Assembly (NCBI GenBank): GCA_021205365.1
Contig: JAJPXP010000062.1
Span: 1 to 40,383 of the forward strand
Length of the DNA stretch: 40,383 nucleotides
Reading direction: 5' to 3'
DNA from: Clostridia bacterium
GTDB lineage: Bacteria > Bacillota > Clostridia > Oscillospirales > Butyricicoccaceae
The notes beneath the pieces are model-generated. The model did not search any database and was not told the origin of the DNA. It saw nothing but the letters and a program-made list of their open reading frames with translations. A program made the position numbers and the translations under genes. Positions 7,623 to 17,663 of this stretch are shown piece after piece; the first letter of the stretch is position 1; the number at the start of each line of letters is the position of its first letter.

Positions 7623-10600
7623 TTGAAGCTGATGATCGGACGTGCAGGCACAGGCAAGACAACAGAGATCCTGCAGAGAATTGCAGCACGGGCGGACAGT
7701 GGTAAACGGCAAATTTTAATTGTGCCGGAGCTGGCATCCCATGAATATGAACGCATGCTGGCAAAAGTAACGGAAAATCAGGGCGCACGATATGCAGAGG
7801 TATTGACCTTCCGGCGGATTGCAAACCGTGTCTTTTCAGAGGCTGGCGGACTCGCAGATACTGTCCTGACTCCGGCAGGACGATTGCTGGTATTATATGA
7901 AGCTGTCCGGCGTTCTTCGGATGCTTTGACATTATATGGCGGTGCAATCCGCAAGCCCGATGTCCTGCGGGATTTGCTGCAGGTATTGGATGAAATGAAA
8001 TGCAGCCAGATTGCACCGGAAATGATGCTGCGGGCATCTGCGGAAGCAGATGGACATCTGGGGGCAAAGCTGCGTGATTTGGGCCAGATCAGTACCGTGT
8101 ACGAAACATTGACGGAAGAGGAATTGCCCGACCCGCGGGACCAGATGACAAAAATTGCACAGCGGTTGCCGGATAGTTCGCTGTTTGACGATGCTGAAGT
8201 ATACCTCGATCGTTTTGACAGCTTCAATAAACAGGAGCTGGAAATTTTAACGGTTTTGCTGAAAAAGCATGTACCAGTTACGATAGCATTGACAGGCGAC
8301 CATACCCGGCCGCAATTATTCCCTGAAGCTGTACAGGCAGAGGCAAAGCTGTGCGCGTTGGCAAACCGCTGTGGAGAAACGGTGGAACGGGAATTGTTTG
8401 ACCAAATGAAGCTGTCACGTCCCCATGACCTTTGCGTATTGGAACAGCATGGACTGGAAACCACTGCGGAACAGTTTGCGGCGGAAGGAGAAAGCGTCCG
8501 GCTGCATGCTGCTGGGGATTTGTTCTCCGAATGTGAATTTGCTGCGGCATATATCCGGCGTTTGCTGCGTGAAACGGATGCGAGACGGCGAGATATTGTG
8601 GTGACAGCACGCAATTTTGAACAGTATGCCCCCATACTGGAGCTGGTTTTTGAACGGTATGACATACCGGTATTTTTGAGTGAAAAGCATGATATCCTGC
8701 AAAAGCCGGTGCTGGCGCTGGCTGGCGCTGCCTTACATACCGTTACCGGCGGCTGGCGGTATGAGGATATGTTTTCGTATCTGAAAACAGGCTTTGCCGG
8801 CTTGACAGCAGAGGAATGTGATGAGCTGGAAAATTATGCGTTGTTCTGGCGTATTCGCGGCAGTATGTGGAGCAGGCCCTTTACCAGACATCCGGACAGC
8901 TTCAGCGGTGAAATGGATGAAAAGGCCCAGGGACAGCTGGAACATTTGAACGCATTGCGCGAAAAAGCGGTTCAGCCATTGCTGGACTTACAGGAAGGTT
9001 TAGAAGAAGCAAAGACTGCAACACAGTATGTACAGGTATTGTATGATTTCCTGGAAAGGATCGGCGCACCGGAGAATATTGCAGCGCGTGCGGCGTTACA
9101 TGAAGAAGCGGGGCGGCTGCAGACGGCAGAGGAATACCGCCAGCTGTGGGAAATCTTCATGCAGGCGATGGAGCAGTTTGCATGGGTGCAGGGAGATGCA
9201 CCGATGGAAACCGACGCGTTTGTCACACTGTTGGGACTTGTATTGACAGAATATGATGTCGGCACCATTCCGGTATCACTGGACCGCGTGACCTGTGGTT
9301 CGATTGACCGTGTCTGCAAAACAGGAATCCCGCATTTGATAGTCCTCGGGGTCAATGATGGGATTTTACCGTCAACTGGTGAAAACAGCGGCATTTTAAC
9401 AGATCATGACCGTGATTTGCTGCTGGGATTGGAAGTGGAACTGGAAACCAGTGAGGACCGTATGGCAAGGGAGCAGGCGGCCATGTACCGTGTATTGGCA
9501 TCAGCGTCACAATCGCTGCTGCTGTCATGGAGTACGGTCAGCGCCGAGGGTGAAATGCGTCCTTCGTTCCTGGTTGGCGCCGTGCGTCATTTGCTGGATG
9601 GTGTGCAGGAAACCAGCGAAAGCAGTATGCAGCAGCGATACCGTCTGGAAGCGGAACGTCCGCGCTTTGATCTTGCCTGCCGCGGCGCTGCAAGGGACAG
9701 CTCTCCGGCGGCCCAGGCTGCATGGGCGGAAGAGGACATTCCAATTATCCCAATGGAGAAATCTGTGCGCGGCCCACTGCGGAATACAGAGGTAGTGCAT
9801 GAATTGTATGGTGCAAAGGTGCGTGTGACAGCTTCCCGTGTGGATGCGTTCTATCGCTGCCAGTATGCGTATTTCCTGCGGTATGGCCTCAAAGCAAAGG
9901 AACGCAGGCGGGCTTCTTTTGATGCTCCAGAAACGGGCACCTTTTTGCATTTTGTACTGGAACATACGTTGGAGGATATGCGGGAGCAATATGGTGATAC
10001 CATTCCTGAGCATCAAGTGGTATATAAGCTGGCAAAACGCTGGACAGCCATCTATGTGGAAACACAGCTGGGCGGATTGGAGCAGCATTCTGCCCGCTTC
10101 CGGCATTTGTTCCGCCGTCTGGTGGACATGCTGGATGGTATGCTGGACAATCTTCTGGATGAAATGGCATGCTCCGACTTCACACCCGTGGATTTTGAAC
10201 TGAATTTCTCCTATGGCGGGGATTTACCTCCGATTTCCATTGACAGTCTGGATGGCACATTGGAAATGAATGGAAAGGTAGACCGTGTGGATGGTTATAT
10301 GCACGATGGAACCTTATACATCCGCGTAGTGGACTACAAGAGCGGACAAAAGAAATTTGAGCTGTCTGATCTGTGGTATGGATTGAATGTCCAGCTGTTG
10401 CTGTATCTGTTTGCGATTGAAAAGCATGGCTTGAACCGCTATCGTGCGCGGTTGGCAGAGGATATTGACCAAATTGTTCCGGCAGGCGCATTGTATGTGC
10501 CTGCACGCGACGTTATTGTCAATGCCAAACGGGATACGGATGAAGAAGAGCTGGACAGGTTGCGGAAAAAACAGCTGCGGCGTTCCGGCTTGCTGTTAGA

Positions 10601-10985
10601 TGAACGTGCTGTTATTGATGCGATGGAACACGGCATCACAAAGGAAGGAACATATCTGCCAGTTGGATTTCTTGCAAAGACAGGAGAACCCAGCAAAGCA
10701 AGCTTGTCCAGCCTGGCAGATATGGAAAAGATGGGTAAGCTCAGCGGACATATCCGGAAAATATTGCAGGAGATGGGAAAAGAGCTGCTGCATGGCAGCA
10801 TGGAAGCCAATCCAGTGCGCAGAGGGCCGGTGGAGGATGCCTGCACCTGGTGTCCATATCGTGCGGTATGCCGGTTTGATACCACATTGGGCGATAAACC
10901 GCATAACATTGCAAAAATCAAGCCGGAAGAATTCTGGCGCAGCATAGACGAAGAACTGGAAGGAGGCGGAAAACATGGGCGTTAA
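7623..10985 (+). CDS. addB: ATP-dependent helicase/nuclease AddB
   Basis: AddB is the second subunit of the AddAB double-strand-break resection complex, the Firmicute counterpart of RecBCD. The 1120 residues include Walker A GRAGTGKT (6-13), a helicase-like core, and a C-terminal RecB-type nuclease with D904 and K906 in VVDYKSG. The iron-sulphur staple cysteines are visible: C746 (YRCQYAYF), then C1074, C1077 and C1083 (CTWCPYRAVC). The start is TTG 7623 with GGTGG at 7609-7613, 9 nt upstream. The alternative ATG 7632 leaves only MIGRAGTGKT before the P-loop and is too far from the RBS. Its end overlaps addA by 11 nt, consistent with translational coupling of a two-subunit enzyme. Confidence 0.95.
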   Translation: MKLMIGRAGTGKTTEILQRIAARADSGKRQILIVPELASHEYERMLAKVTENQGARYAEVLTFRRIANRVFSEAGGLADTVLTPAGRLLVLYEAVRRSSDALTLYGGAIRKPDVLRDLLQVLDEMKCSQIAPEMMLRASAEADGHLGAKLRDLGQISTVYETLTEEELPDPRDQMTKIAQRLPDSSLFDDAEVYLDRFDSFNKQELEILTVLLKKHVPVTIALTGDHTRPQLFPEAVQAEAKLCALANRCGETVERELFDQMKLSRPHDLCVLEQHGLETTAEQFAAEGESVRLHAAGDLFSECEFAAAYIRRLLRETDARRRDIVVTARNFEQYAPILELVFERYDIPVFLSEKHDILQKPVLALAGAALHTVTGGWRYEDMFSYLKTGFAGLTAEECDELENYALFWRIRGSMWSRPFTRHPDSFSGEMDEKAQGQLEHLNALREKAVQPLLDLQEGLEEAKTATQYVQVLYDFLERIGAPENIAARAALHEEAGRLQTAEEYRQLWEIFMQAMEQFAWVQGDAPMETDAFVTLLGLVLTEYDVGTIPVSLDRVTCGSIDRVCKTGIPHLIVLGVNDGILPSTGENSGILTDHDRDLLLGLEVELETSEDRMAREQAAMYRVLASASQSLLLSWSTVSAEGEMRPSFLVGAVRHLLDGVQETSESSMQQRYRLEAERPRFDLACRGAARDSSPAAQAAWAEEDIPIIPMEKSVRGPLRNTEVVHELYGAKVRVTASRVDAFYRCQYAYFLRYGLKAKERRRASFDAPETGTFLHFVLEHTLEDMREQYGDTIPEHQVVYKLAKRWTAIYVETQLGGLEQHSARFRHLFRRLVDMLDGMLDNLLDEMACSDFTPVDFELNFSYGGDLPPISIDSLDGTLEMNGKVDRVDGYMHDGTLYIRVVDYKSGQKKFELSDLWYGLNVQLLLYLFAIEKHGLNRYRARLAEDIDQIVPAGALYVPARDVIVNAKRDTDEEELDRLRKKQLRRSGLLLDERAVIDAMEHGITKEGTYLPVGFLAKTGEPSKASLSSLADMEKMGKLSGHIRKILQEMGKELLHGSMEANPVRRGPVEDACTWCPYRAVCRFDTTLGDKPHNIAKIKPEEFWRSIDEELEGGGKHGR

Positions 10986-13900
10986 CTGGACAGAGGAACA
11001 GCAGTCAGCCATTGACAACCGGGGCGGCACACTGCTGGTTTCCGCAGCAGCCGGTTCCGGCAAGACAGCGGTTCTGGTGCAGCGTGTACTGGAGCGCGTT
11101 ACAGACCCGGAAAATCCCTGTGACATCGATTCCTTTCTCATTGTGACCTTTACCAAGGCCGCAGCCAGTGAAATGCGCGGAAAAATTGCAGATGCACTGA
11201 CAAAACTGGCAGCAGAAAATCCGCAGAATTTGCGCCTGCGCAGGCAGCTCATGCTGGTACACCGCGCCAAGATCACAACTGTGCATGCCTTCTGTATGGG
11301 GTTATTAAAGGAGCATTTCCATGAATTGGGCTTGCCGCCGGAATTTCGTACGGCAGAAGAAAGCGAACAGACAAGTATGCAGGCAGAAGTGCTCGAAGAT
11401 GTACTGGAAGCGCAGTATGAAAAAGAGGACGCCGGGTTTGCTACCCTTGTGGATGCAGTCAGCGGCGGACGGGATGACCGCCAGCTGACCAATGTCATCC
11501 TCGAGACGTTTGGAAATTTGCAGGCTTCTCCAAAGCCAAAAAAGGTACTGGAAAGCTACAAACAACAGTTCATCAAACCCTTTGACCGTCTGGCGGATAC
11601 CGATTGGGGAAAGGAGCTGCTGGATACGGCAAAGGACCGCATTGCATATGCAATTGCAGCACTGCGCGATGCACTGGATGAAATGCAGGGTGCAGATGGC
11701 GTGCAGGAAAAATATGAACCGGTATTTCTGGATGATCTCCATCAGGCGCAGAATCTGATGGCATTGGCAGAAGACGGCAGCTGGGATGAAGCGGTGCGGC
11801 AATGCCTTGCTGTGCGGACACAGCGGAAGCGTTTACCCGCAATCCGTGGCTATGAGGACAAGGATTTCTTAAAACGATTGCAGAATGGGCGTGCGGTCTG
11901 GAAAGAAATTTCCGATGGTCTGGCAGACAGCGTGCTGTGTGTCAGTGAAGCAGAGGTACGTGCGGACATGCTGCTGATGGCTCCGGCTGTCGGCGCATTA
12001 TGTGATACGGTGCAGGCGTTTATGGACGCCTATCAGGCGGAAAAGCTGCGGCGCGGTGTTGTGGATTTCAATGATCTGGAACATTTTGCTGTGGAACTGC
12101 TGACAGATGACGATGACCAGCCCACACAGCTGGCAAAGGAAATGCATTTTTCCGAAATCATGGTAGATGAATATCAGGACACCAATGCCGTACAGGATGC
12201 GATTTTTCGGGCAGTCAGCGATGAGGAAAAAAATATCTTCATGGTGGGTGATGTCAAACAGAGCATTTACCGGTTCCGGCTGGCAAATCCGGGAATATTT
12301 TTGCACAAGTACCAGCACTATACCGATGCAGAGGCGGTGATGGACGATGCACCGAGAAGAGTTGTACTGTCCAAAAATTTCCGGTCCCGTCCGGAGGTGC
12401 TGGATAGCGTCAATTACTTGTTTTCCTCTTTGATGAGCGAACGTCTGGGTGATCTGGACTACACAGACCGGGAAGCTTTGCATGCAGGCGCGGCTTTCCC
12501 GGAGGGGCGGGATGATTACCGCACGGAATTTTGTGTGCTGGAAACCAAATCGGAAGAGGAGGACGCGCCGGAATCCATCCGGCAGGAAGCAGTCTACTGT
12601 GCCGGAAGAATACGGGATATGCTGGACAGCGGTTTTCAGGTTACAGATAAGAAGACCGGACAGCTGAGAACATGCAGGCCGGAGGATTTTGTGATCTTAT
12701 TGCGTTCGGTGAAAAACAAAGCGCCGGTTTTCCAGCGGGAATTAATGGCGCTGGGTATTCCGGCGGGGGCAGATACGCCGGACGATATGATGGATACGCC
12801 GGAAATCCTGACGTTGGTTTCCTGGCTGGAAATGGTGGATAATCCCCGGCAGGACGTCCCGCTTCTGGCAGCATTAAATTCTCCGATTGGAGGATTTACA
12901 GAAGAGGAACTGGCAGAAATCCGGTTATATGACCGGGAAAATGACTATTATTGTGCCCTGAAAGCGGCAGCAGAGGACATGCCGAAGGCAGAAGCGTTTC
13001 TGGAACAGTTGCAGGAGCTGCGTCTGCTGTCCGTTGATCTGCCGGTACGGCAGATATTGTGGCATATTGTGGATATTACTGGCGCCATGGGGATTTTTGG
13101 CGCGATGTCGAATGGACGTGTCCGTCAGCATCATATTACTGCACTGATCGAACTGGCAGGCAGTTTTGAACGCGGTGGAAGCCGGGGATTGTTTGCCTTT
13201 GTCCGTTATCTGCGGGAATTGCGGGAATCCGGAAGCGGCATGACAGCGGCTGGTAATGAAGAAGTGAGCGGCATGGTGCGTATTATGACCATCCACAAGT
13301 CAAAGGGATTGGAATTTCCCATTGTCATTGTGGCTAACTGCACCAAGCGGTTTAATGAACAGGATTTGAGCAAGGCAGTATTGCTGCATGAACGCATGGG
13401 AATCAGTATGCGCTGCCGTGACACCGAACGGGGATTACAGTATGATGGGCTGGACCGCCGGGCGATGGCTTCTGCACTGCGGCGGGAAATGGTGAGCGAA
13501 GAACTTCGTGTTTTATATGTTGCGCTGACCCGTGCGAAGGAAAAACTGATCTGTGTTGCAGCGATGAAGGACGTGGAAAAGCAGGTAGAAAAATGGGCGG
13601 CTATTGCTGTACTTGACCCGATTCCGCCGTATGCCTTGTCTGGCGCCAACCAGTATGGCTTGTGGCTTGGCGTGCCGGTACTGCATCATCCGAAGGCTAT
13701 GGAGTTGCGGAAATTGTGTGCCCGGCTACCGGAACTGGATATTGATGCACCGGATTGCTTTACAATACGGGTTGTACCGTATCAGCGGCAGGAAGACAGG
13801 GAAATGACAGTGGAACGCGGACATGTGGAGGAACAGCGGAGGCTGGAGGCACCGGTTTTGAAGCCATATGCTGCCGACGCCCTGCGTGACCTGCCATCCA

Positions 13901-14550
13901 AGCTGACAGCTACAGCTGTGACGGAATCCTTCCGTGCCGCAGAAGCCCAGGAAGAAACAAAGCCACCGAAACAGGATGCCAGTCTGAGAAGGCCGTTCTT
14001 TGAGCGGGATGCAAGAGGGCTGACACCATCGGAAATTGGCACAGCACATCATCTGTTTTTACAGTTCTGTGATTTTACTTTGTGCGAATCCGCAGAGGGA
14101 AGGGAAGCTGAATGGAACCGCCTGCGCGAAAAGCATATTTTGAGCGATGCACAGGCGAATGTCATCCAGATGGACAATATTGCAGCGTTCTTTGCTTCTG
14201 ATCTGTATCACAGGCTGAAGACGGCAAAGACGGTACATCGGGAATTTAAATTTTCCATTCTGGTTCCAGCAAAGGATTATTATACGGAGGCGGAAAATTT
14301 TGCCGCAGAGGAAGTCCTGATGCAGGGTGTCATTGACTGCCTGCTAGAAACAGAGAATGGCATGGTTGTTGTGGACTTCAAGACAGACCGTGTGTCAGCG
14401 CGATGGGCCGAGCAGCGTGCAGAGCAATACCGCGGGCAGCTTGCTGCCTATCGGCGTGCGGCTGAAACGGTATTCCATAGGCCGGTTACAGGCTGCGCAC
14501 TGTTTTTCCTGCACTGCGGGAAAACGGTCTGGCTGGAGCAGGCAAAATAA
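10975..14550 (+). CDS. addA: ATP-dependent helicase/nuclease AddA
   Basis: This 1191-residue UvrD/SF1A helicase with a C-terminal RecB nuclease domain drives unwinding in the AddAB complex. Walker A AAAGSGKT is at 24-31, and the DExx box VDEYQDTN is at about 397-404. A Q-motif-like EEQQSAID lies near the start, and the helicase motif VALTRAKEKL occurs near residue 850. The nuclease motif VVVDFKTD places D1134 and K1136 in the active site. AGGAGGCGG at 10961-10969 precedes ATG 10975 inside the end of addB. The length is typical of Firmicute AddA. A possible terminator overlaps the next promoter just downstream. Confidence 0.96.
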   Translation: MGVNWTEEQQSAIDNRGGTLLVSAAAGSGKTAVLVQRVLERVTDPENPCDIDSFLIVTFTKAAASEMRGKIADALTKLAAENPQNLRLRRQLMLVHRAKITTVHAFCMGLLKEHFHELGLPPEFRTAEESEQTSMQAEVLEDVLEAQYEKEDAGFATLVDAVSGGRDDRQLTNVILETFGNLQASPKPKKVLESYKQQFIKPFDRLADTDWGKELLDTAKDRIAYAIAALRDALDEMQGADGVQEKYEPVFLDDLHQAQNLMALAEDGSWDEAVRQCLAVRTQRKRLPAIRGYEDKDFLKRLQNGRAVWKEISDGLADSVLCVSEAEVRADMLLMAPAVGALCDTVQAFMDAYQAEKLRRGVVDFNDLEHFAVELLTDDDDQPTQLAKEMHFSEIMVDEYQDTNAVQDAIFRAVSDEEKNIFMVGDVKQSIYRFRLANPGIFLHKYQHYTDAEAVMDDAPRRVVLSKNFRSRPEVLDSVNYLFSSLMSERLGDLDYTDREALHAGAAFPEGRDDYRTEFCVLETKSEEEDAPESIRQEAVYCAGRIRDMLDSGFQVTDKKTGQLRTCRPEDFVILLRSVKNKAPVFQRELMALGIPAGADTPDDMMDTPEILTLVSWLEMVDNPRQDVPLLAALNSPIGGFTEEELAEIRLYDRENDYYCALKAAAEDMPKAEAFLEQLQELRLLSVDLPVRQILWHIVDITGAMGIFGAMSNGRVRQHHITALIELAGSFERGGSRGLFAFVRYLRELRESGSGMTAAGNEEVSGMVRIMTIHKSKGLEFPIVIVANCTKRFNEQDLSKAVLLHERMGISMRCRDTERGLQYDGLDRRAMASALRREMVSEELRVLYVALTRAKEKLICVAAMKDVEKQVEKWAAIAVLDPIPPYALSGANQYGLWLGVPVLHHPKAMELRKLCARLPELDIDAPDCFTIRVVPYQRQEDREMTVERGHVEEQRRLEAPVLKPYAADALRDLPSKLTATAVTESFRAAEAQEETKPPKQDASLRRPFFERDARGLTPSEIGTAHHLFLQFCDFTLCESAEGREAEWNRLREKHILSDAQANVIQMDNIAAFFASDLYHRLKTAKTVHREFKFSILVPAKDYYTEAENFAAEEVLMQGVIDCLLETENGMVVVDFKTDRVSARWAEQRAEQYRGQLAAYRRAAETVFHRPVTGCALFFLHCGKTVWLEQAK

Positions 14551-14556
14551 CTGCGC

Positions 14557-14580
14557 CTGTAAGATAGAAAAATCTTGCAG
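14557..14580 (+). terminator. Possible terminator after addA
   Basis: CTGTAAGAT (14557-14565) pairs with ATCTTGCAG (14572-14580), with one U-G pair and a 6-nt loop. A moderately T-rich stretch follows. Its 3' arm coincides with the -35 of the rpmE promoter. Confidence 0.45.
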
Positions 14581-14604
14581 TGCTTCTGTGTTTTGTGGTA
14601 TACT
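14575..14604 (+). promoter_or_regulatory. rpmE: Likely rpmE promoter
   Basis: TTGCAG at 14575-14580, an 18-nt spacer, and TATACT at 14599-14604 give a transcript with a leader of about 140 nt before rpmE. A second candidate around TTGACC (14685-14690) lacks a correctly spaced -10. Confidence 0.6.
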
Positions 14605-14751
14605 GTTGGATGGAAATACGGTTGGTATCGTATTTCAGCGTAATTTTTACAAAAACGACGCGAAATAAAAAATAATTCTTGCATTTGACCTTCTGTTGTG
14701 ATAGTATATCTCTATGACTGTAAGGCTTATGCGGAAAGAGGTGAAACGAAG

Positions 14752-14955
14752 ATGAAGGAAGGAATCCATCCGAATTACAAGCCGACTACCATTCGCTGTG
14801 CTTGTGGTGCTGTATATGAGACCGCTTCCACCAAGGAGAATATCTCTGTAGAAATCTGCTCCAAGTGCCACCCGTTCTTTACCGGTAAGCAGAAGCTCGT
14901 TGATACCGGCGGACGTGTTGACCGCTTCAAGAGAAGATTCAACCTGGACAAGTAA
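14752..14955 (+). CDS. rpmE: 50S ribosomal protein L31 (zinc-binding form)
   Basis: A 67-residue type A L31. The family signature is clear: MKEGIHPNY at the start, the [16 protein letters not shown] block, and [13 protein letters not shown] near the end. Zinc ligands C16, C18, C36 and C39 are all present, marking the C+ form that binds zinc and is usually replaced by a C- paralogue under zinc limitation. AAAGAGGTG at 14735-14743 precedes ATG 14752. An upstream in-frame start at 14698 would add 18 unrelated residues. A hairpin follows the gene. Confidence 0.98.
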   Translation: MKEGIHPNYKPTTIRCACGAVYETASTKENISVEICSKCHPFFTGKQKLVDTGGRVDRFKRRFNLDK

Positions 14956-15018
14956 TTGTCGGGAAGTGAATTTCTGCGGGCGAGCGAAAAAGCAGTTGCC
15001 CGGAAAACATGAAACAAA

Positions 15019-15060
15019 AATGCCGCTGTTTTCACGTTGTGTTGAAAAGGCGGCATTCTT
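15019..15060 (+). terminator. Hairpin terminator after rpmE
   Basis: AATGCCGC (15019-15026) pairs with GCGGCATT (15050-15057), and TTTTCA/TGAAAA extends the stem inward. The tail CTTACATTT is only moderately T-rich. Confidence 0.55.
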
Positions 15061-15116
15061 ACATTTAAAAAAAGAAAAAACTCCGTTGAGGTTACAAATT
15101 GTGGAGGGATAGGAAT

Positions 15117-15506
15117 ATGTTGAAGGAACGTGCGGCAGAATATTATAAGCAGAGCTATAACTGTGCGGAGACGATTATCCGTGCGGCAAATGATGAATAT
15201 AACCTCGGGCTGTCTGAAGAGGCAATGCGTATGTGCGGCGGCTTCGGCGGCGGCATGGGCTGCGGCAAGGCATGCGGCGCACTGTGCGGGGGTATCTGTG
15301 CAATCAGCTCCCAGTTGATTGAAACCAGCGCACATCAGACACCGGAGCTGCGCAAAAAATGTCAGAAGCTGGTTTCCGCATTCAACCGTATCCTCGGAGA
15401 TACCGAATGTAAGAACCTGATGATAAAGTATAAGAAGCCGGACATCGGATGTCTGGATACCGTCCTGATGGGCTGCGAGGCGCTGGAAAGCGTCATGGAA
15501 GAATAA
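15117..15506 (+). CDS. C_GCAxxG_C_C family (putative redox/thiol) protein
   Basis: A 129-residue soluble, Cys-rich protein matching the C_GCAxxG_C_C family. It has YNCAETI near residue 20, then FGGGMGCGKACGALCGGICAI (Gly-rich with three or more Cys), a C at LRKKCQ, and later GDTECKNL and GCLDTV. The family is annotated as putative redox proteins, often near electron-transfer genes; its reaction is unproven. The start at ATG 15117 has GGAGGG 8 nt upstream (15103-15108). A frame extension to 15099 lies in the RBS itself. It stands alone between rpmE and hflX, both housekeeping genes, which gives no functional clue. Confidence 0.85.
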   Translation: MLKERAAEYYKQSYNCAETIIRAANDEYNLGLSEEAMRMCGGFGGGMGCGKACGALCGGICAISSQLIETSAHQTPELRKKCQKLVSAFNRILGDTECKNLMIKYKKPDIGCLDTVLMGCEALESVMEE

Positions 15507-15585
15507 TATCCTTCTGTCAGATGCGCAGGACATCTAAGCGGAAAATGGTTATGGAAGGATTCGAAGCTGAGAGGAGGGACACGCT

Positions 15586-16863
15586 GTGGAAGAATGGATG
15601 ATGGATGAAATAGAGGAAGACCGTGCGGTGCTGGTCGGCCTGCATGCTTCCGTATTTACAGCAGAAGAGGATGCAAGCTGGGAGTCGCTGGACGAGCTGG
15701 AAGCTTTATTGGAAACTGCGGGCGGCGAATGTGTCGCAAAAATACTGCAGACAAGGAATGCGCCGGATGCGCATACCTTTATCGGTGAAGGCAAGACGCA
15801 GGAACTGGTGGAGCTTGCACGGAACAACGACGCCACGCTGATCGTATTTGACAACGAGCTTTCCCCATCCCAGATGCGTGTATTGGAGGAAGCCACGGGA
15901 AGGCCGGTGCTGGACCGCAGTGCATTGATTCTGGATATTTTTGCCCAGCGTGCCCGTACAGGGGAAGGCAAGCTGCAGGTTGAACTGGCACAGTACCAGT
16001 ATATCCTGCCGCGTTTGACTGGCATGGGCAAAAGTATGTCCCGCCTGGGCGGCGGCATTGGTACCAGAGGCCCTGGCGAAACCAAGCTGGAAACAGACCG
16101 CCGCCATATCCGTCACCGCATTGACCGGCTGCGCAAGGACTTGGAGGATGTGCGCAAGGTGCGTGCTGTCCAGCGCAGGCAGCGCAAAAAGGCCGAGCTT
16201 CCGTTGGTTGCCATTGTTGGCTATACCAATGCAGGCAAATCAACGCTGCTCAATACACTGACAGATGCCGGAATTGAAGCAAATGACCGTCTGTTTGATA
16301 CGCTTGATCCCACAACACGCAAGCTCCGTATATCGGAAACGCAGGAAGTCCTGCTGTCAGATACTGTAGGCTTTATTCGCAAGCTTCCCCATCACCTGGT
16401 ATCTGCGTTTAAGGCAACGCTGGAAGAGCTTGCTTATGCCGATTTACTGCTGCATGTGGTGGACATTTCCAAAGAGGATTGGCGGGAACAGGTGGAAACT
16501 GTCGATAAGGTTGTCAGACAGCTGGGGGCGGAACAGATTCCACAGCTGCTGGTATGCAACAAAGCAGACTTGTGTGAAAACCCTGATCTCATCCCGTCCG
16601 GTGAAAATATCGTTGCGATTTCTGCCAAGCAGGGACGCGGCATGGATGCGCTGATGACAGCCATGGAAAAGGCGCTAGGCAGGGGCAAGCATCGCGTCCG
16701 ACTGTGCATTCCGTATGCAGACGGCTACCTGCTTGATGTTATTCATAAGGAAGCTGCTGTTTTCTCTACAGATTATCATGAAAAGGGAACGGTATTGGAA
16801 ATCGAATGCGATGACAAGCTGTATGGGCAGCTGCAGGAATATGAGGTAGCTGCTGATGCGTGA
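15586..16863 (+). CDS. hflX: GTPase HflX
   Basis: HflX is a ribosome-associated GTPase that splits stalled or heat-damaged 70S ribosomes. The 425 residues include the HflX N-terminal nucleotide-binding domain with RPVLDRSALILDIFAQRA and the linker motif SRLGGGIGTRGPGETKLE. The G domain has G1 GYTNAGKST starting at residue 212, G3 DTVGF and G4 NKAD. The start is GTG 15586 with GAGGAGGG at 15571-15578. The stop overlaps the following yigZ start by 8 nt (ATG at 16856), so the two are translationally coupled. Slightly acidic N-terminal residues (about 1-30) precede the conserved domain. Confidence 0.96.
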   Translation: MEEWMMDEIEEDRAVLVGLHASVFTAEEDASWESLDELEALLETAGGECVAKILQTRNAPDAHTFIGEGKTQELVELARNNDATLIVFDNELSPSQMRVLEEATGRPVLDRSALILDIFAQRARTGEGKLQVELAQYQYILPRLTGMGKSMSRLGGGIGTRGPGETKLETDRRHIRHRIDRLRKDLEDVRKVRAVQRRQRKKAELPLVAIVGYTNAGKSTLLNTLTDAGIEANDRLFDTLDPTTRKLRISETQEVLLSDTVGFIRKLPHHLVSAFKATLEELAYADLLLHVVDISKEDWREQVETVDKVVRQLGAEQIPQLLVCNKADLCENPDLIPSGENIVAISAKQGRGMDALMTAMEKALGRGKHRVRLCIPYADGYLLDVIHKEAAVFSTDYHEKGTVLEIECDDKLYGQLQEYEVAADA

Positions 16864-17488
16864 AAGCTATCTGGTACCGGCAGGCTATGGGGAAGGACGC
16901 TATGAAGACCGCAAATCGAAATTTATCGGTGAAATCTTCCCTGTGGAGACGCCGGAAGAAGCGGTTCAAAAGCTGAATGAGGTCAAAGCAAAATATCGGG
17001 ATGCGCGGCATCACTGCTATGCGTATATTATCCGGGAAGGAAACTATATGCGCTATTCCGATGATGGCGAGCCGCAGGGAACTGCCGGCATGCCGATTCT
17101 GGACGTCCTGCGCCGGGAAAATATCACGAACGTCTGCTGTGTGGTAACACGTTATTTCGGCGGTGTTTTGCTGGGGACCGGCGGCCTGGTGCGTGCGTAT
17201 ACCAAGAGCGCACAGCTAGGGCTGGAAAAAGCCGGAATCAATCAGATGAGCAGCTATTCCGTGCTGCTGATTACCTGCCCCTATTCCCTGCTGGGTGTTG
17301 TACAGAATATCCTGCCGGAGCACGACTGCAGGATTGAGGAAACCGATTATGCAGCAGATGTCACGCTGACCGTCACACTGCCAGAGGGCGGAGAGGACGC
17401 GCTGGAACAGGCGTTAAAGGATGCCACCAGCGCGGGCGTGGATGTGGAATGCATGGATACGCAGTTCATGGGACGCCGGGTACGCTGA
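16856..17488 (+). CDS. yigZ: YigZ/IMPACT family protein
   Basis: A 210-residue protein of the YigZ (UPF0029/IMPACT) family, whose eukaryotic relatives modulate translation via GCN1. The N-terminal half carries the family signatures DRKSKFIGE, RHHCYAYII, YSDDGEPQGTAGMP and the following VTRYFGGVLLGTGGLVRAYTKSA block (split here only for reading). The C-terminal half (about 135-205) is the DUF1949-type domain. It overlaps hflX by 8 nt, which suggests a shared link to ribosome function, but its biochemical role in bacteria is unsettled. After it comes a weak hairpin around 17515-17557 and an AT-rich repeat. Confidence 0.93.
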   Translation: MRESYLVPAGYGEGRYEDRKSKFIGEIFPVETPEEAVQKLNEVKAKYRDARHHCYAYIIREGNYMRYSDDGEPQGTAGMPILDVLRRENITNVCCVVTRYFGGVLLGTGGLVRAYTKSAQLGLEKAGINQMSSYSVLLITCPYSLLGVVQNILPEHDCRIEETDYAADVTLTVTLPEGGEDALEQALKDATSAGVDVECMDTQFMGRRVR

Positions 17489-17558
17489 CAAAAAATACAT
17501 AATACCGGATGATTTTGCCCTGCAGCAGGACAGCTTTCTATAAAGAGGCTTTGCTGGG

Positions 17559-17579
17559 AAAATTTTTTCAAAAAATTTT
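17559..17579. repeat. AT-rich perfect inverted repeat upstream of dgt
   Basis: AAAATTTTTT-C-AAAAAATTTT is a perfect 10-bp inverted repeat with a single central base. It follows GGCTTTGCTGGG, part of a weak stem, so it could be the tail of a yigZ terminator or an UP-element-like tract for dgt expression. The 175-nt gap it sits in holds no convincing -35/-10 pair. Confidence 0.5.
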
Positions 17580-17663
17580 GTGAAAAAAAGAGGGATTTAT
17601 GAAAATCGTTCGGTATTTACTTATGTACAGATTTTTCGCAGCGGATAGCAGGAGGTGTATGCC

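Noticed and set aside
7262-7756. Minus-strand frame across the tRNA genes
   Set aside because: It covers two clear tRNAs and their terminator in antisense; it is a shadow frame.
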